A stretch of DNA of 64,000 nucleotides from Serilophus lunatus (taxonomy: Eukaryota; Chordata; Aves; Passeriformes; Eurylaimidae). The translations under genes and the position numbers were made by a program. Of this stretch, positions 1 to 12,829 are shown piece by piece (position 1 is the stretch's first letter; every line of letters starts with the position of its first letter). Where the stretch lies: assembly GCA_013399895.1 (NCBI GenBank), contig VXBA01005469.1, positions 650,793 to 714,792 on the forward strand, given 5' to 3'. The notes below the pieces were generated by a model. The model was not told the origin of the DNA, ran no database searches, and saw only the letters and a program-made list of their open reading frames with translations.

Positions 1-7
1 ACTCTAA

Positions 8-24
8 GAGGCAATATTTGCCTC
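8..24. repeat. 17-bp inverted repeat (7-bp arms, 3-nt spacer)
   Basis: The arms GAGGCAA and TTGCCTC are perfect reverse complements around TAT. The structure is short and isolated. It could be a dimeric protein-binding site or simply chance. Confidence 0.4.
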
Positions 25-954
25 CTTGGTCCTGGGCTGGGTTCTGCCTTCTCTCTGCATTTCAACTGGAAGAGTCACGTGCTGTAAACCTGACAAGAGA
101 CAGCACAGAGGGTTTCCTCAGCCCCCCTGTTCTAATGGTGCTGTCTCCAGCCTTGTCCAGCGTCCTTTTCCTCCCATTGTGCTGATCAGGCTGTGGAGAA
201 AGGTACCTTTTTGGCAAACCTATGTTCAGCTAGGCAGGCAGAAAGGAGCAAGAGTATCGGGGAGCCTCAAGAAGAAGATAATGAGGAATGGGAAGTGGAA
301 GGAGGGGTATGATGGAGGAAGGTAGAAATAGTGGAGGCGGATGGAGAGGAGAGAATGCAATTATGTGGACAGACGGGATGGGAGGTCTGAGGGTGACAGC
401 ATAGTGAGAAGCCTATGGAGAAACTTGGAAGCCAGTGAGGGCAGATGGAGAATGGGCCAACCAAAAGCATGTTCCCAGCCTTTCACCCTTACCAGCACAG
501 ATGCCCTAAGGAGGAGCTCACTGCCCTGGCATGCAGTGGACACCATGGCTCCCACACAGTGGGAGACATCCCTGCCACCAGCACCTCTGCGAGAGGTGGG
601 CAGAAGGCCCAGAGCCTTGGCACAGAGGAGGTGCTTCCAAAAAATATCAGCAATTGCCTCCACCGTAGCGGCAGCCAGCGAGCAGGAGCAATTTACATAG
701 CAAGAGCTGGGAGATAGATGGCTCCTTAAACCAGATCTGTCATTCCCAGCCCGCTCGCCGTCTCTGATGCTTTGATGTTCTTCTTTGAAGAGCTCTCCTC
801 ACTTGTTATTCCCCGCTCCCTTGGTGCCACTCCAGCTCTCCAAATGCCTTTCTCTCTCTTTCTGCCCGTGTGCCTTTGCTGCTGCTCTGGCTGATGCGCC
901 TGTGTCTCGGCAGGAAGGATGCGGAGCGAGTGGCAGCTGGCACCCTGAAAGCCT

Positions 955-973
955 GCCCTGGCAGGGGGCTGCA
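955..973 (+). promoter_or_regulatory. CTCF-like motif (weak)
   Basis: The stretch contains TGGCAGGGGGCTGC, which resembles the vertebrate CTCF core (CCANNAGRGGGC type) with mismatches at the flanks. It lies in a locally CpG-containing segment (about 745-940). Motif resemblance alone is weak evidence. An alternative is ordinary G-rich sequence. Confidence 0.15.
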
Positions 974-1103
974 GGGAGGGAAAGCAGGCTGCAGCAGGCA
1001 CTAAGGCATTTGTTCAGCGTGAGATCTAATGCTCCATCAAAGGGGGCGATGTGAAACCCTAACAGCAATAACGCCAAACAGCTTTCAATCACTGTGTTGG
1101 CAG

Positions 1104-1150
1104 CCGGTGGAAGATCCAAGCGTTCAGCCCAAAGGTACAAAGACTCCAAG
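1104..1150 (+). other. Candidate small exon, low confidence
   Basis: The segment follows a modest acceptor (pyrimidine-containing ACTGTGTTGGCAG) and ends at AAG|GTGAGT, a near-perfect donor. All three frames are open over the 47 bp; one reads PVEDPSVQPKGTKTP. I do not recognise the peptide. Being open in all three frames is unremarkable for such a short length, so this may be a decoy exon. Confidence 0.12.
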
Positions 1151-4100
1151 GTGAGTAGGGGAGCTGGAGCCCAGGAGTTCCTGGTTCTCCCACCCCTAAA
1201 AGGGCGCTGTGAGCTTCCCAGTATCCATATCCCAGATGCATATGGCATCTCTCACTTCACTTGTGTCTCTGTTAGGTTCAAACCCCTGGGAAGGGAAAAA
1301 GATGAGTAGACTCATGTGAGAGATATTTTGGGGTGCTTGAAGTTTTAGGACACTCAGTGAAACAGGTCAGGGGCTCTTCTGAGGAGGAGAAGACAACAAG
1401 AAATCTGACACAGCAACGAGATCAGAGGACTGTATGTGCTCTATGAAGGAAGCACAGGAAAACAGAGAGGGGAAGATGGGTTAGAGGAGGTAAGTCTGCA
1501 GACAGTTTTATAAATGTCAGACTGGAGGCTAAGTGTGGCATGGGAGACCACATAACTGGAAAGGATAAGCCTGTGCTGAAACTAAGGCCTTGGTTCTCTG
1601 CAGTGGTTTTATCAGATACTAAGGTGTAGCTACTCAGGTGAGGTCTTACCCTGTTGCAACTCACCTCCCATTTTGGGCTCTTACATCCTGCAGTGCCAGC
1701 AACTGAGGGCTTGGGCTTCTTCAGTTGAACAAAAATCCCTTCACAAGCTAAAAAAAGAAAAAAAGGTATTGTAATACCAGAATTAGTGTCTCTTCAGGTT
1801 CTTAGTAAGGGATAAAAGCTGAAAGTCATAAAAGCAGTGCTTTAGTTTCACCACTTAAATTGGTGAAGGGGTAAAAGGTTTTCAGTATAACTCTTTATAC
1901 ATAAAGGAGATCCCTTGTGAGTGAACTGTGTAGCCCAATTGTGTGTTACATCTGAGATCACCTAACAGGTAAAGCTGGAGAGCAAACTACTGTCACTGAA
2001 GCATGGACATACAAACATCCAGTTGCTAGATGTCTCACTTGTAAAATATTCTAATAGATTCATGCTTTTGAAATAAAAATCATCTCGGTATGTGCCTTGT
2101 ACATGCAGAAAACCTAATTCTGTCTGCAGCTTTTAAAGGTACTTAGGTTTATGCTGCCCTTGAGAGCTGCACTTGGATTTTGGCTCAAGGTCCCAGGGCC
2201 AAGAGGTGTGAAGCAGATGTTTTGACTGCAGGCACTAAGAACTTCTACTTCTGGTGCCAATTGGATGGTGCCAATCCAGCCCAAATATCCACCTGCTTAT
2301 GAGAACGTGTGTCTCCTTGCATCCCTGTGAAGAGCCTCATCTCTTTTTGGTAACACAGCCCACATTTCAAAAAGTAGGCTCTGTCTTTCTATGGCCATTC
2401 TGAAGGGTGCTAAGGATCTGAGTCCTTTTATTTCCTGAGACAGGAGAGAGGAGCTTGGTAGCTCTCAGAAAATTCACCTGCATCCACTGCAGATGAGTTG
2501 CCCTGGCCCAGACAGTGCCTTTGGAAATACTGAACAGCATCAGGAAATGCTGTGAACAGCCTGTAGTTTATAAGCAAGGATCTATATGCAGGGGCCCTGG
2601 GAACAGAGATCCCTCATTGTGAACAGACCCAGGTGGAGGCAGTCCGTGCCTCATCTTCCCAGCCACACTCACAAGTAGGATTTTTGCTTCTGCTCTCTGC
2701 TGTGAGCAGCTTCTTTGGTTTCAGTACACCCCTGAGTTCGCCAGCTTGAAGGGATAAAATGCCAGCTGCATCCTGGATGCTCTGGCTGTATTCCCCGCTG
2801 TTAGCCATGCTGCAGGGTGCCATTGCTAGTTCTCAAACCCAGGTTTGTGTAATTTGATGGTTAAGCTGTGGTTGCAAATGCAGCAGAAGGGCTGGTTCCC
2901 CTTCTGAATCATTCTTCTATCACAAAAAAACTGCTGCTTGACCACACATGGTTAGTCCCAGTGGAGGTCAGACATGGTGGAGGTTTGTGGAGGTGGGTAA
3001 GGAGCACAGGCACTAACAATCAGCAGACTTTGTGCTCTTTGGATTTCCTCTTTGTTTCCTAATTAAGGATTGTTGAAAGAAAAGGGGATGGCAGTTTTTC
3101 AAGTGTCATCATTAGCACAAAAACCTGTCATGCTCATCGACAGCTTCAATCAAAAAACATGTCAGGCTTCACCTACAGGTTAAGGACCCTCCATCTGTTG
3201 CTGGCTCTGCAAATTAGTTCCAGCCTGGTTCCCCAGATAACCTGTGGTCCAGCAGTTTAGGTATCCACATGGCAGAGCACCCAGCAGCAGAGGAAGCAGA
3301 CCTTAGTTTCTCACACAAGGTTATAGCCTCAGGAGCTTGATTTTCTCTGCTTCATTCCTGGGGCACGATGAGGGCAGAATCTGGCCCCGGTGGTTTCACT
3401 CTGGAGAGCAAAGGCAGGCTGCAGCACCCATAACACAGCATCTCTTATTCCTGCCATGATGCCTTGGGGCCAAATGACATCGTCTGTGTGCAGGTTCCTG
3501 TTAAGACCAGTGCTTCAGGGAAGGAAAAAGGGGACACTGTTTCTCACAAATGCCCTCTGCAGTGGCCTGGCAAGGCTCTCCCTGGTGAGGGGCTTGTGGC
3601 ACTGGAAGAGAGCTACAACACTGCTTCCTCCTTGCTTTTCTTGTGTTCTTACTGTGGCTCATTCTCTCTTTCCTTTGGGTTGCAGAAGATTGAGAAGTTG
3701 TGCCCTTGAAGGAAATGATGTCCTGCACTTCTGGTGCCACCTGTGACGCAGAAAGATAGTCCCTTCTTGTGCCCACAGTCACTCAAGAGGAGTTTAAAGA
3801 GGGAGATGGCTTGCTATAAACAGGTTGGTAAAGGAAAAAAAGATTGTTGTTCCTCTTGTGAGCATTTGTGAGTAAATGGGCTGTAAGCACTGCCAGGAAA
3901 ATCTACAATTTTCAGAAAAACGAGCACTCATATGTTGCCTCCTCACTTTAATCTCCTCTTGCCTTCAGTAATTATTTTCTCCTTGACCATTGCAGACTAT
4001 CTGACTAGCAATAAGTACAGCTTACTCTACTGCTCTGGTTCAACATTAACTGTTAACGATGTGAAGCTGTATCGAGCTTGAGCTGCTCTGGTCATCTCAT

Positions 4101-5170
4101 TCAAAACATCCCTTGAACGCCGTGAAACAAAATTCTGTTGGTCAGTGGATTCTTGCCTGCTTTGTCTGATTGCTCTTCTCTTGAAATGAGATTTTTAAGC
4201 TGGAAACTGTAGCACTGTGTGTGTGTTGCAGGAACAGAGAACACCTGAGACTACATAAACTGACCTTCAAAGACCTTCACTACATAAAGTGTTTTTACAA
4301 AGCTTGCCTCGTCTTTAGAGGTCATCCTTCATTTTCAGTAAGGATAGAAGGCCAGGACCTCAGCTGGCATAAATCAATGGAGCCTGCCTGAGAAGGGCTG
4401 AATTCTTCAGCTGAGAATTTGCTGAATAGGTTTTGATGGGGGTCTAGAAAATCAGAAACGGCAGAAGCAAAAGGGCCAGCAAGGAACAGCCATTGCTAAG
4501 GTGTTTTCCTGGAAGAATAAAGGTGCACCAACTGAAGCTAGCATGCTGGATGTTCAAAATAGCAGGGAGAAATTCCCCAATAGAAGGCATTGTTTGCCTG
4601 GGGAACTCCTTGCCACAGGATACTATGGGTCTGTGTTTACATGGTTCAAAAAGCATTTGGACAAACACGTGGGAAAATTTCTCCTAGGGCTATTAAACAC
4701 AAGAACAAACCTTCTTGCTCAGAAAGGTATTTCAGCTCAAGGCTTTCTGAGCGGCAGGTTATGGGAAACAAGGGAGGAATACATTAAAGGGGGCTTCTTG
4801 GGCTAGCTAGACTACAGAGAAGTGGGTTAGAAAAACCAAGGAGGGCCTTTTAGAGTGTGGTAGAAGGTGACACAGTAGAATGAACTTCCTGCTCATCCAA
4901 AGTTTAGGCTGATTTTTAAGGAGGCAATGGCACTGTATAACTAAAGCAGCCAGAAATTTCTCTCTCACTCCCTAAAATAGATTGCTCAGGCAAAGACCAG
5001 CCATGTTTCAGGGGCTAGTGCATCACCACAGACCCTGGGAGAGCATTCCTGACCACAGCAAAGATTTCTTGCAGGCTTGCTGGGAGGATGAGTTTCAAGC
5101 TATCCAGACTCCCCCACTTCCTTCTGGGAGAAGACAACAGGAGAGAGTATTTACACAACAGTGGAGGATA

Positions 5171-5190
5171 GAGGAAGAGGAAGAGGAAGG
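5171..5190 (+). repeat. (GAGGAA)n simple repeat
   Basis: GAGGAA recurs three times in a purine-only run. This is an ordinary short microsatellite. Confidence 0.8.
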
Positions 5191-6960
5191 CAAGCCTAGC
5201 AACGGTAAGGCAAAGTCCTGCTAGGCAAGGACTGCAGTAGGGAACGAGCTACTGGCTGATCTGTGACCTTGGTCTTCTTCTGAGTGAGGTATTGAGAAAT
5301 TTTGGCACTTAGTGGGCCAGAAAGCAGCAGCTTAATGTTAAGGGGTGAAGGGGGAGGGCTGTGTACAAGGACAGGTTCTACCCTGTCATGAACTATCCAG
5401 GAATTAAGCTTCTCCTGGGGCAAAGAGAGGCGAGAAAACAGAGGTGTTCTCCCTTCCTGAGCAGGTCTGAATGCCATATGGTGGTGAGAACTGTTGTCAC
5501 ATAATTAATTCCTGCTTGACATTGCTCTGGCAGGTGTCCACAGGTCTGCAGGAGCAGGGCTGTCTTCTTAGCATCTGCAAAGAAGTGGAATAGGAAATAA
5601 GTAGCAAGGGGAGTTCCTTTTGTTTTGCAGGCTAGCTGAACTTGCATGAGCAAGGAGCATCTCTCAGAGACTGAGTGGACTCTCCAGTCTTTGGCCTTGC
5701 TGACTCTCTGAGGGACAGGGACAGTCATTCCACCCCTAATGTACCCTTTCTTTTGGTGAAGCAACTTGTGCAACAAGGGTAGTAAGCAAAATCAGGGCAC
5801 CTGTCTTAGGTAAACACAACCTCGGTGTCCAGCAGTCATTTGATGCTAAATTCTAAAATCACCTGAAGTGAGGTTTTTGAACAGGAGATGTTAAGGGATG
5901 CTGTGGGTCTCAGGGTCTATCCAAAGGGATACTGCTCATGTTCCTGCATGTTGCCAATAGCAAAGCCTTGCCTTGGCCAAACTACCATTATATAGGATTT
6001 TTAAGGAATAATAGAAGAGGTGGATGACTGATGGTTCTTAAAAATTGCCAGTTCTTCAAAAGGATCCAGCTTTCTACCTTTCATACAGAGGATTTCGCTC
6101 TTAAGACTTGAAGTAGGGATTTTATTTTCCCTTCCCTTCATGTAATTCTTGTTTATTACACAGTCTCCCCTTATTGACGTAGTATCTTCAGCTTATGCAT
6201 CATTTATTGTTATCTGAACAGTTACTGGAAAGTGTTCCTGGGTAAGCTCTAGGGAGAAATGGTTGCCTCACTAATGGAGGAAAAACATAACTACTTCCTA
6301 AATCAATTAACCTGAAGGGCCAGGAGACACGTCCAGGCTGCTTTCACCACATGCACACACTCACGTTCACACACCACAGTGGTCTGTGCTGTGGGTAGTG
6401 GCACTGTACCCACAGACAGGCTCGTTACTCCCTTTGTGGTCCCAGTCATGCTGACAAACTGCTGAATGACATTTCCTACTCAGCACATGTACATCCATTC
6501 CATACATCCCTACTGCTGCACATGCACTCCTAACTCGGCTCAGCAGCTGCTGGTTCCTTGCCTGCAGCTGACCCACAGGGAGTGTGTGCCTGCTCTCCAG
6601 CAGGTAGCCCAGCTTTCAGGCTCGAGCCATAAAAATTCCTGTTGTCTGACTCTAGAAGTCCTTAAGGTAATGGTCACCTCATGTGCACACGTATCCATAT
6701 AATGCCTCTTTGTTCCTGCTCACTGCATGGAGGAAAAGGCTTCCTCCTGCCTGCTGACAGACATCACTGCCCCTGGAAGTAAAGGGGAATTGGGCAGGAG
6801 TCATTAGTGCTAATTATTGACATTCAGCCTGGGGTGAGACAGGGGTGTTGGACTGCAGGTGAGCACATCTTGCCTGTCAGCAAGCCAGAGAGCCTTCAGC
6901 ACAGGTAGAGGCCAAGACAACACCTCTGTGCTTCCAGAAGTGGGGCAGGAGGCAGCATGT
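5191..6960. other. Unique non-coding sequence
   Basis: No gene, RNA or transposon is recognisable. A CA-containing stretch (about 6350-6380, CACACACTCACGTTCACACACC) is a degenerate dinucleotide repeat. The remaining sequence has mixed composition with stops in all frames. Confidence 0.55.
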
Positions 6961-8420
6961 TTTCACCCTGAGGCCCCTATATATCCAGAGGGAGGGGGAG
7001 AAAGAGAGCATGGATGCTGCTGGATGGATGCTGGTAGGAAAATGCAAACAGGCTGCAGATGAAGAAGGTGCAAAAGAGAAAATGGACTAGTAAGTGGTGT
7101 GTAGTACAAAGGAAGGAGATGTTGTGGGGTCTTGGTACATGAGTGTGGACAAATGTGCAGTAAGAAGGTATGGGCACTGAGTGGAAAGGCAAGAGAGAGG
7201 GCTGAGCAGAGAGGCAGGTGAGATAGAAGGTGGCAAAATGAAGCCAAGACAAAATGCTCATCTAGAAAAGATGAAGACAAGCAGGATTTACTGGTAGGAG
7301 CTGGACTCCATGTGCTTTATCCAGGAGAGTGTCAACACTGTGACTGCAAAGCTGGACTACCTGGAAGCTGGTAAACGAAAGGAACAAAGAGTTGGTGGCA
7401 CAAAAATTTCTCTGTTAAGGAGGAAGGAAGGAAGCAAGCAAGCAGAGCAAAGCAAGACTGGGCTGGTGGCAGAGGAGGTGTTTGGCAGATGTTTCTTCCA
7501 TAGAGCATGGTGAGCTGGTAGGAGAGGGGACGTGGAGATTGAGGCAAACTAGTGATGAGAGTGTGAGGTCTGTGCAGCAAAGAGTAGAAGTTAGAAGGAG
7601 GAAATGTGGGACTGCACATCTGTTGGTGTGAAAGCCAAAAGAAAGGTGACCAAGGCAGGGCAGAGGGTGAGAGGTGTCAGGAAGCAGCCATAGGCTTCAG
7701 GGGCACCAGAAGGAAATTTTCTTATGCACTGAGCTCAGCAGTTGTACTACTAGAAAGAAACAGTGACTGTAACCTGTGTGTAACCTACAGAAACTGTTTT
7801 CAGGAGGCAAGACCTTTTCAGGAGACAGGCCTAAGCAACAGCTTTGGGTGAGCCCCATCCCTGAAACAGCCAGTGTATGACAGGCAGGGCAGGGATGGGA
7901 AAGGAAAGGCACAGAACAGAAGGCAGGGTCAGGGATGAAGGGGAGGGAGCCCTGACTCAAGGTGACACATCCCCCAGCACCTCCTAGGCCTTTCATTTCA
8001 AACATCCCCTGGCAAATGCATGTGTGTATGCCTGGTGAGAAGTAACACACTCTGGATCTAGTGCATGGTGGTCTATGGCCAACCCCAGGAACTCCTGGGG
8101 AAATTCCTTTCCTTTCCACCTATGACGGGAAAAAGGTCTCCAGCCTCACAGTGAGAGCAAAGAAGTTGTTGCAGCCCAGGCTGAGGAAACCAGCAAGCCC
8201 TGTTTCCAGGATTGTGTCACTGACTCTTGGCAGACATGAAAGGAAGCTGAATCACTGTATTATAATTTCAAGCTCCATTAAAGAAACATAGGGATAGCAG
8301 AGGGAAGGAGAGAGCAGGGAGGGATGAAGAGAAAATTGAACAGAGCAGAGTAGCACTTGAAGGGGAAAGAAATGTTGCTCATAGGCTCAGAAGGGGGAAT
8401 TGCAAACAGAGATGAGATTA
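6961..8420 (+). other. Purine-rich tract, non-coding
   Basis: The plus strand is strongly enriched in G and A (for example around 6990-7015, 7190-7215, 7420-7460 and 8295-8345). This asymmetry removes stop codons from the complementary strand, which explains the runs of open minus-strand frames with Ser/Leu/Pro/His-rich translations. Those translations show no family resemblance. A stretch near 7420-7458 is a degenerate (AAGG)/(CAAG) repeat. The whole is best read as low-complexity non-coding DNA. Confidence 0.5.
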
Positions 8421-8985
8421 AAAGTGAACCCTTGGGACTGTCTCTTTAAATACAGCAAGATTCTCTTACTCCATGCTGAGCCAGGCTTGTTGAATGCTGG
8501 AGGCACAGGTCCCGCTGAGGTTTGCCAGCTGATGGAGCAGTGGAAATCTGTCTCTCCCAGAGTACCCCCAAGTTGCCCTCTTTCACCTGTGTTATCTGTG
8601 AGGTCTCATTGCTAATAAATTTGCTGTGGAGTAAGCCTAGTAGGGAAGCTTTTTACTTAACTGTCCTTCAGCACTGAGCATCTTTTATCCAGAGGTATAG
8701 AGTCACATTGGACTTGGCACCATGTGTCTGGGACTGCAGCATGGGGTGTCTGAGTGCAGACACCAGATTCTCCTTTTGTGTGGTCCTAAAGGCAGGGAGG
8801 AGATCCAGAGGTGGAAGGGGAAAAAGCAGGATCTGAAAGCACTGCCCACGGCAGATATAATGGAAAATTACTTTCAGAGCCAGGGCACAGAGTGCTATGG
8901 TGCAGAGGGAAGCAAGCTGCCCAAACCCACTAGCTAGGTCCCTGACCCCTTCATTCTGCTCTGGGACAGCTGCAGGATGTTCATA

Positions 8986-8993
8986 ATGCAAAT
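8986..8993 (+). promoter_or_regulatory. Octamer motif ATGCAAAT
   Basis: This is a perfect copy of the POU/OCT octamer. One exact 8-mer is expected by chance about once per 33 kb when both strands are read, so it carries little weight alone. Confidence 0.15.
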
Positions 8994-9155
8994 GTTGGTC
9001 TGGCTTTGACCTGGGACCAGTGTACAAAGTCTTTGCTGGGTTTGGCCTCTGATCTCACATAGGTGTAATTTCAGCAGGTTTTTTAGTAGGTCACAGGGGT
9101 TGACCAGGGATAGCATTCGGGGGGGAGGCAGATACTGAGTTGCTTGTTGCTCCAC

Positions 9156-11200
9156 AGGGGCTACAGGCTTCTTTCTCCTGCTGTGTGCTCAGCTGAGATC
9201 CTGTCACCTATGAGGACCGATTGGACTGCTGGCTAAATTAGAGGTGTGATGGTGTACAGAAAGGATGAACTGAATCAGACCTGGTCACCAGAGACAGTCT
9301 TGTCAATGTGTGAAACACAGTGCTGTTCAGCCTGATGTCCTATTCAGATCTGATGTGTGTAGTAACACTCATGTTACACCAAATCTCCTCACCCCCTCAG
9401 CTTAGACTACAGCTCTTATCCCCACATCCCACACCTTGTATTTTTATGGCCTGAACAATTTCAAGAAACTGAATTCCTTGGGACAGTAACCCTTCTCCAT
9501 TTGGTCTGACAAATGCTAATGGGGCTAAATAAATAGCAAAAAGCAGTCATAATGTAGCAGGGTGCTCATTACTGCATTCCTTAAGCTGTTGCCTGGTGCT
9601 GCTATGTGCCATTAGGTATTTGCTAAATTATGTCTAAGGAGCTCCTGGGTCTTCGAGGTGTTTGCTTTGTGGACATAAGAACAATTGCCAAGCTCTTTTG
9701 GCCTCACTTTTTTCTGTGCAACTCATGCAGAGGCTTGGGAGCCAGACAGCAGCCGAGGCAGAACATACTCTCTCCACACTGTTCTCCTTCCCCACAGCCG
9801 TGCTGAGAAGTGAGCCATTTGTCCAGGAGCTCCCGGGCTGACCCGCAGGAGATCTGTTCCTCACCAGCCATGCCCACCACCGTCCATTGGGAGTGCCAGG
9901 GCAGAGGGGTGCTACCACCTAAACACCACTGCAGGGCTTCTTTGGGCTTGGGGGTCCTGGTAGACTTTATGGTGTGTCTCCTTGGGTTCTGGACTGCCTT
10001 CTGATCCTGTGGGTGGTGAAGGAATGGCCAGGATTCTCCACTAGTCAGGAATAAAAGCGCTCTTGCTCAGCCCCTAAGCCTTTCCTAAGGCTGGTGGATG
10101 TGAGAAGGAGCCCTGTTCAGAAGTGGTAGTGTTAAGGTAGCAGGAAAGCCTAATACCCACTGGGGTAGAGGCTCCTTTGTATGCACAACAGCGCTTTTCC
10201 AAGGGGCTTTATGCACACACCTTGTTCCCAGCTGTGAGTCTCCAGCTAAGTATTCTCTGCACCCAGGACAACTGCATCCTAATCCTCACAGAGGCCCCAG
10301 GGCACTATCGTAATGCAAATAATGATAAATAACAGTAAAACTCCAGCAGCACTTGCACCAGCTCCCCAGCAATCCCAGACCAGCCGTAGCAAGCTTCCTG
10401 TCACCCGGGTTATGTAAAGGAGCGTGAGCAATGAGACCGGAGCTGCCAGGGAGGCCACAATTAGCTGGTGCAGCTGCCTCCTGTGGGCAGCAAATCTGCT
10501 GCTGGCATGTGGGTTGCCACCAAGGCTGGGATGTGTTCAGGCACAGGACTCACTGTGCTGGCTCCTGGGGCAGCTCTGCAGGTGCTGGGCGTTATCTCAG
10601 CCCGGTGCTGGGATCATGGGTGAGTGGATGCCCCTGTGCTGCCATGGGCTGGACATCTGGGGAGAGTGTGGGGGGTAGCACACCTCCTGGTACTTGGACA
10701 GGGGCAGGGGCATGTGGTGTAGTTAAGCCACCTGTGATGAAGCACTTGTTCAAAGAGTGGTGGCACATCCTGATGCCATTTAAATTGACTTTGGATGAGA
10801 ATCTTCTATTCCTGTTGCTTCGCCAGCCAGCTCTTCATGAGCAATGAGCTGATGTGCAGCAAGGGATGACACCGGTGACTGGGAGGGTGTGGGAGAGCAG
10901 AGCAGGCCTCCCTGCTGCTAATGGGAAGCCAGCAGGCAGACTGGCACAGGAGCTCTGTGTGCTGTGGCCCATGCCACAGACCCAGGCTGTTTCTGGGCCT
11001 TGGACAAGCACTGCCACTACACCGTGGGGTCTCTTGTTGGGCTGGTTGCACCTGCAGAAGGAAGGTTAGTGCAGCAGCTGGCCGAAGTTGGAGGGGATGC
11101 AAGAGTTGCCTGTGAAGAGTCACCTCCCAAGTATTTTCCAGGAGTTCAGGACTGTCAGTGAAAGCATCCTGCCGTGATGCCTTTTCTTTGCTAAGTCACA
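9156..11200. other. Unique non-coding sequence
   Basis: I see no gene or transposon. An eight-G run at 9118-9127 lies just before it. The stretch 10296-10345 is AT-rich within GC-richer flanks and contains a second exact octamer (ATGCAAAT, 10313-10320) followed by ATGATAAAT. It could be a regulatory element. From about 10430 to 11120 the sequence is G/C-rich with several short open frames lacking similarity to known proteins. Confidence 0.5.
10296..10345. promoter_or_regulatory. Possible POU/homeodomain element
   Basis: The AT-rich core TAATGCAAATAATGATAAAT contains an exact octamer (10313-10320) adjoining an ATGATAAAT sequence, set in GC-richer surroundings. Clusters like this are typical of conserved vertebrate enhancers, but conservation cannot be judged from one sequence. 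Confidence 0.2.
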
Positions 11201-11201
11201 G

Positions 11202-11260
11202 ATCCTGATCCTGTGCTCTTCACACGCAGAGATTTACACTGAGCTGATGAGTATACCCAG
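11202..11260 (+). other. Candidate exon with consensus donor CAG|GTAAGT
   Basis: The segment follows CCTTTTCTTTGCTAAGTCACAG, a good acceptor with a pyrimidine tract, and ends at a perfect consensus donor. A second usable acceptor (GTGCTCTTCACACGCAG) would start the exon at 11230. In the frame beginning at 11202 it reads ILILCSSHAEIYTELMSIPR without a stop; the other two frames contain stops (for example TGA in the ACTGAGCTGA stretch). I do not recognise the peptide. It could belong to a protein, be a lncRNA exon, or be a pseudo-exon. Confidence 0.25.
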
Positions 11261-11949
11261 GTAAGTGGTTTTAATTTTTTTAGCATTTTTATATTCTTCT
11301 TATCTCTCTTGCTTTTAGCAGTTACTTTGCCTTGGTGGTCAATTACAAAGTAATAAGAGATTGTGCTCTGGAGTCTAGATGCTTCCCACAGGAATGTCTC
11401 TCCTTGAGAGAAACAGTTAGATTAAGAGAAATTAACATCCTAAAATTTTGCCCTTTGGCCACTGAAATCTACTGCTACAGCTTTGAGCAAGTACAGCCTT
11501 CCTCCACCTATTCAGTGTCGAGCAGCAGAAGACTGCAGAAGGGAGCAGATGGGTACAGGCAATTACTGATAATCAGGCTTCTCCTTCCTGCCTGCAGTTT
11601 GTTACAGCCCCACTTGAGAGAACACACAAATGGGCAGCCTGGGACCCACTGAACTATCATCCTGTGCTCGCTGTCAGGGAATAATAGGAATTGCTTAGGG
11701 AAGGAACATATGGAGAGGGCTAAAGCATACTGGTGTGTCCTCAGGTAAACCTTCCCACCTCCAGGCAATAGCCAGTTCAAAGGCTTCCTGAGCAAATGGA
11801 CGTACCTAGACTCTGCTGGAACAGCTGTATCCAGCCTCCATGTGTTTGTCTAGTGCCCTTGAGCCCATTTGTATTTCAGAACATGAAACTGGATTATTTC
11901 TGCACGGTACTATAAATTCAAAAGCTGAGAAGATTATTTCCTGTCACAG

Positions 11950-11974
11950 GATGCCTACACAGTGTATGGGACAG
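11950..11974 (+). other. Candidate 25-bp microexon, low confidence
   Basis: TTATTTCCTGTCACAG precedes it and ACAG|GTAAGA follows it, so both splice signals are reasonable. One frame reads DAYTVYGT. At 25 bp all frames are open and no homology can be claimed. It is recorded because it lies only 0.7 kb after the candidate at 11202-11260 on the same strand. Confidence 0.12.
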
Positions 11975-12810
11975 GTAAGAGAGGACTCCAGGCAGAAGGA
12001 GAGGCAGCACAGGAAGGCAAGGGGAGTGTACTGGTCAGCATGATGTGTGGTACCCTCAGCACAGCAGCAGCCTAGGGCTTGTGAAGTATTTTGCAGTCTT
12101 CAGATGTGCTACAGTAGGGATTTAGAGGAGAAGGAGGAGGCAGTTTTGCAGATGTTTATGGGAAGTCTTCTCCAGTGTGAGGGACAACAAGGCAGAAAGC
12201 ACGAGTGAGTGTGTCTGAAAATATGATACATGAGCTGATGGAGGTAAGAGTTGGCACTTCTCAGGTGAAAGAGATGAGACACGGGAGCAGAGAAGGTGTA
12301 GATTCCCTCTTCTCTGATACCCAGGGGAGAATTTTTTGGAAACTGTGTAGATGCAAGCATTTTTCCACTCTGGAAAAGAATCAGGTGCTTTGGGGAGTGG
12401 ATAGGAGAGAAATAGAAATTCAAAGTGCACCTCCTTCCCAAGCCTGAGGTCCTACCAGCAAGGGTAAGTGAGCATCCTCTGTATTTCATTGTGCACAATT
12501 AAATGAGGCCCCTTTAAGTTTCAAATCAGGATGAGATGTGCAACTCACCCAACTGAATCTCAAAGGAGGTATCTCATATGTGGATTTGGGCAACCACATG
12601 ACAGGCTGACAGGTTAAGGCTGGAAAGGCAGGGAGATGTGTGAGCTGGGGGGCATCCACTGGGATTCATCTGACACCCATTCTTGGTGGAAAGAATGTAT
12701 GCCCAGGGCACTGCTCTGACTCAGCCCCAGATACTCCCTCGTGGCCTCTGTTTCAGTCCTTTCTTGCCCCCAGGCAAGACCTGGGACCATCCTATCGGTG
12801 CCATCAGGAG

Positions 12811-12829
12811 CCATCATGTAGCATGATGG
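12811..12829. repeat. Perfect hairpin, 8-bp arms and 3-nt loop
   Basis: CCATCATG and CATGATGG are exact reverse complements separated by TAG. The hairpin directly abuts the first copy of a 34-bp direct duplication. Confidence 0.6.

Larger units (their letters stand above)
1..5170. other. Unique non-coding sequence, no recognised gene
   Basis: No open frame here exceeds about 150 codons, and none resembles a known protein family. Frames on both strands are interrupted at the rate expected of non-coding DNA. I see no transposon fragment. Items worth noting are a short inverted repeat at 8-24, a CTCF-like motif near 955-973, a small candidate exon at 1104-1150, and good isolated donor sequences at 1150 and 1489. 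The rest is plain mixed-composition sequence with CpG depletion. Confidence 0.6.

Noticed and set aside
1380..1489. Exon ending at GAGGAG|GTAAGT
   Set aside because: Excellent donor, but the upstream acceptor is weak and all frames contain stops before the donor.
12200..12243. Donor GGAG|GTAAGA as an exon end
   Set aside because: There is no acceptable acceptor with a pyrimidine tract upstream; the region is purine-rich.
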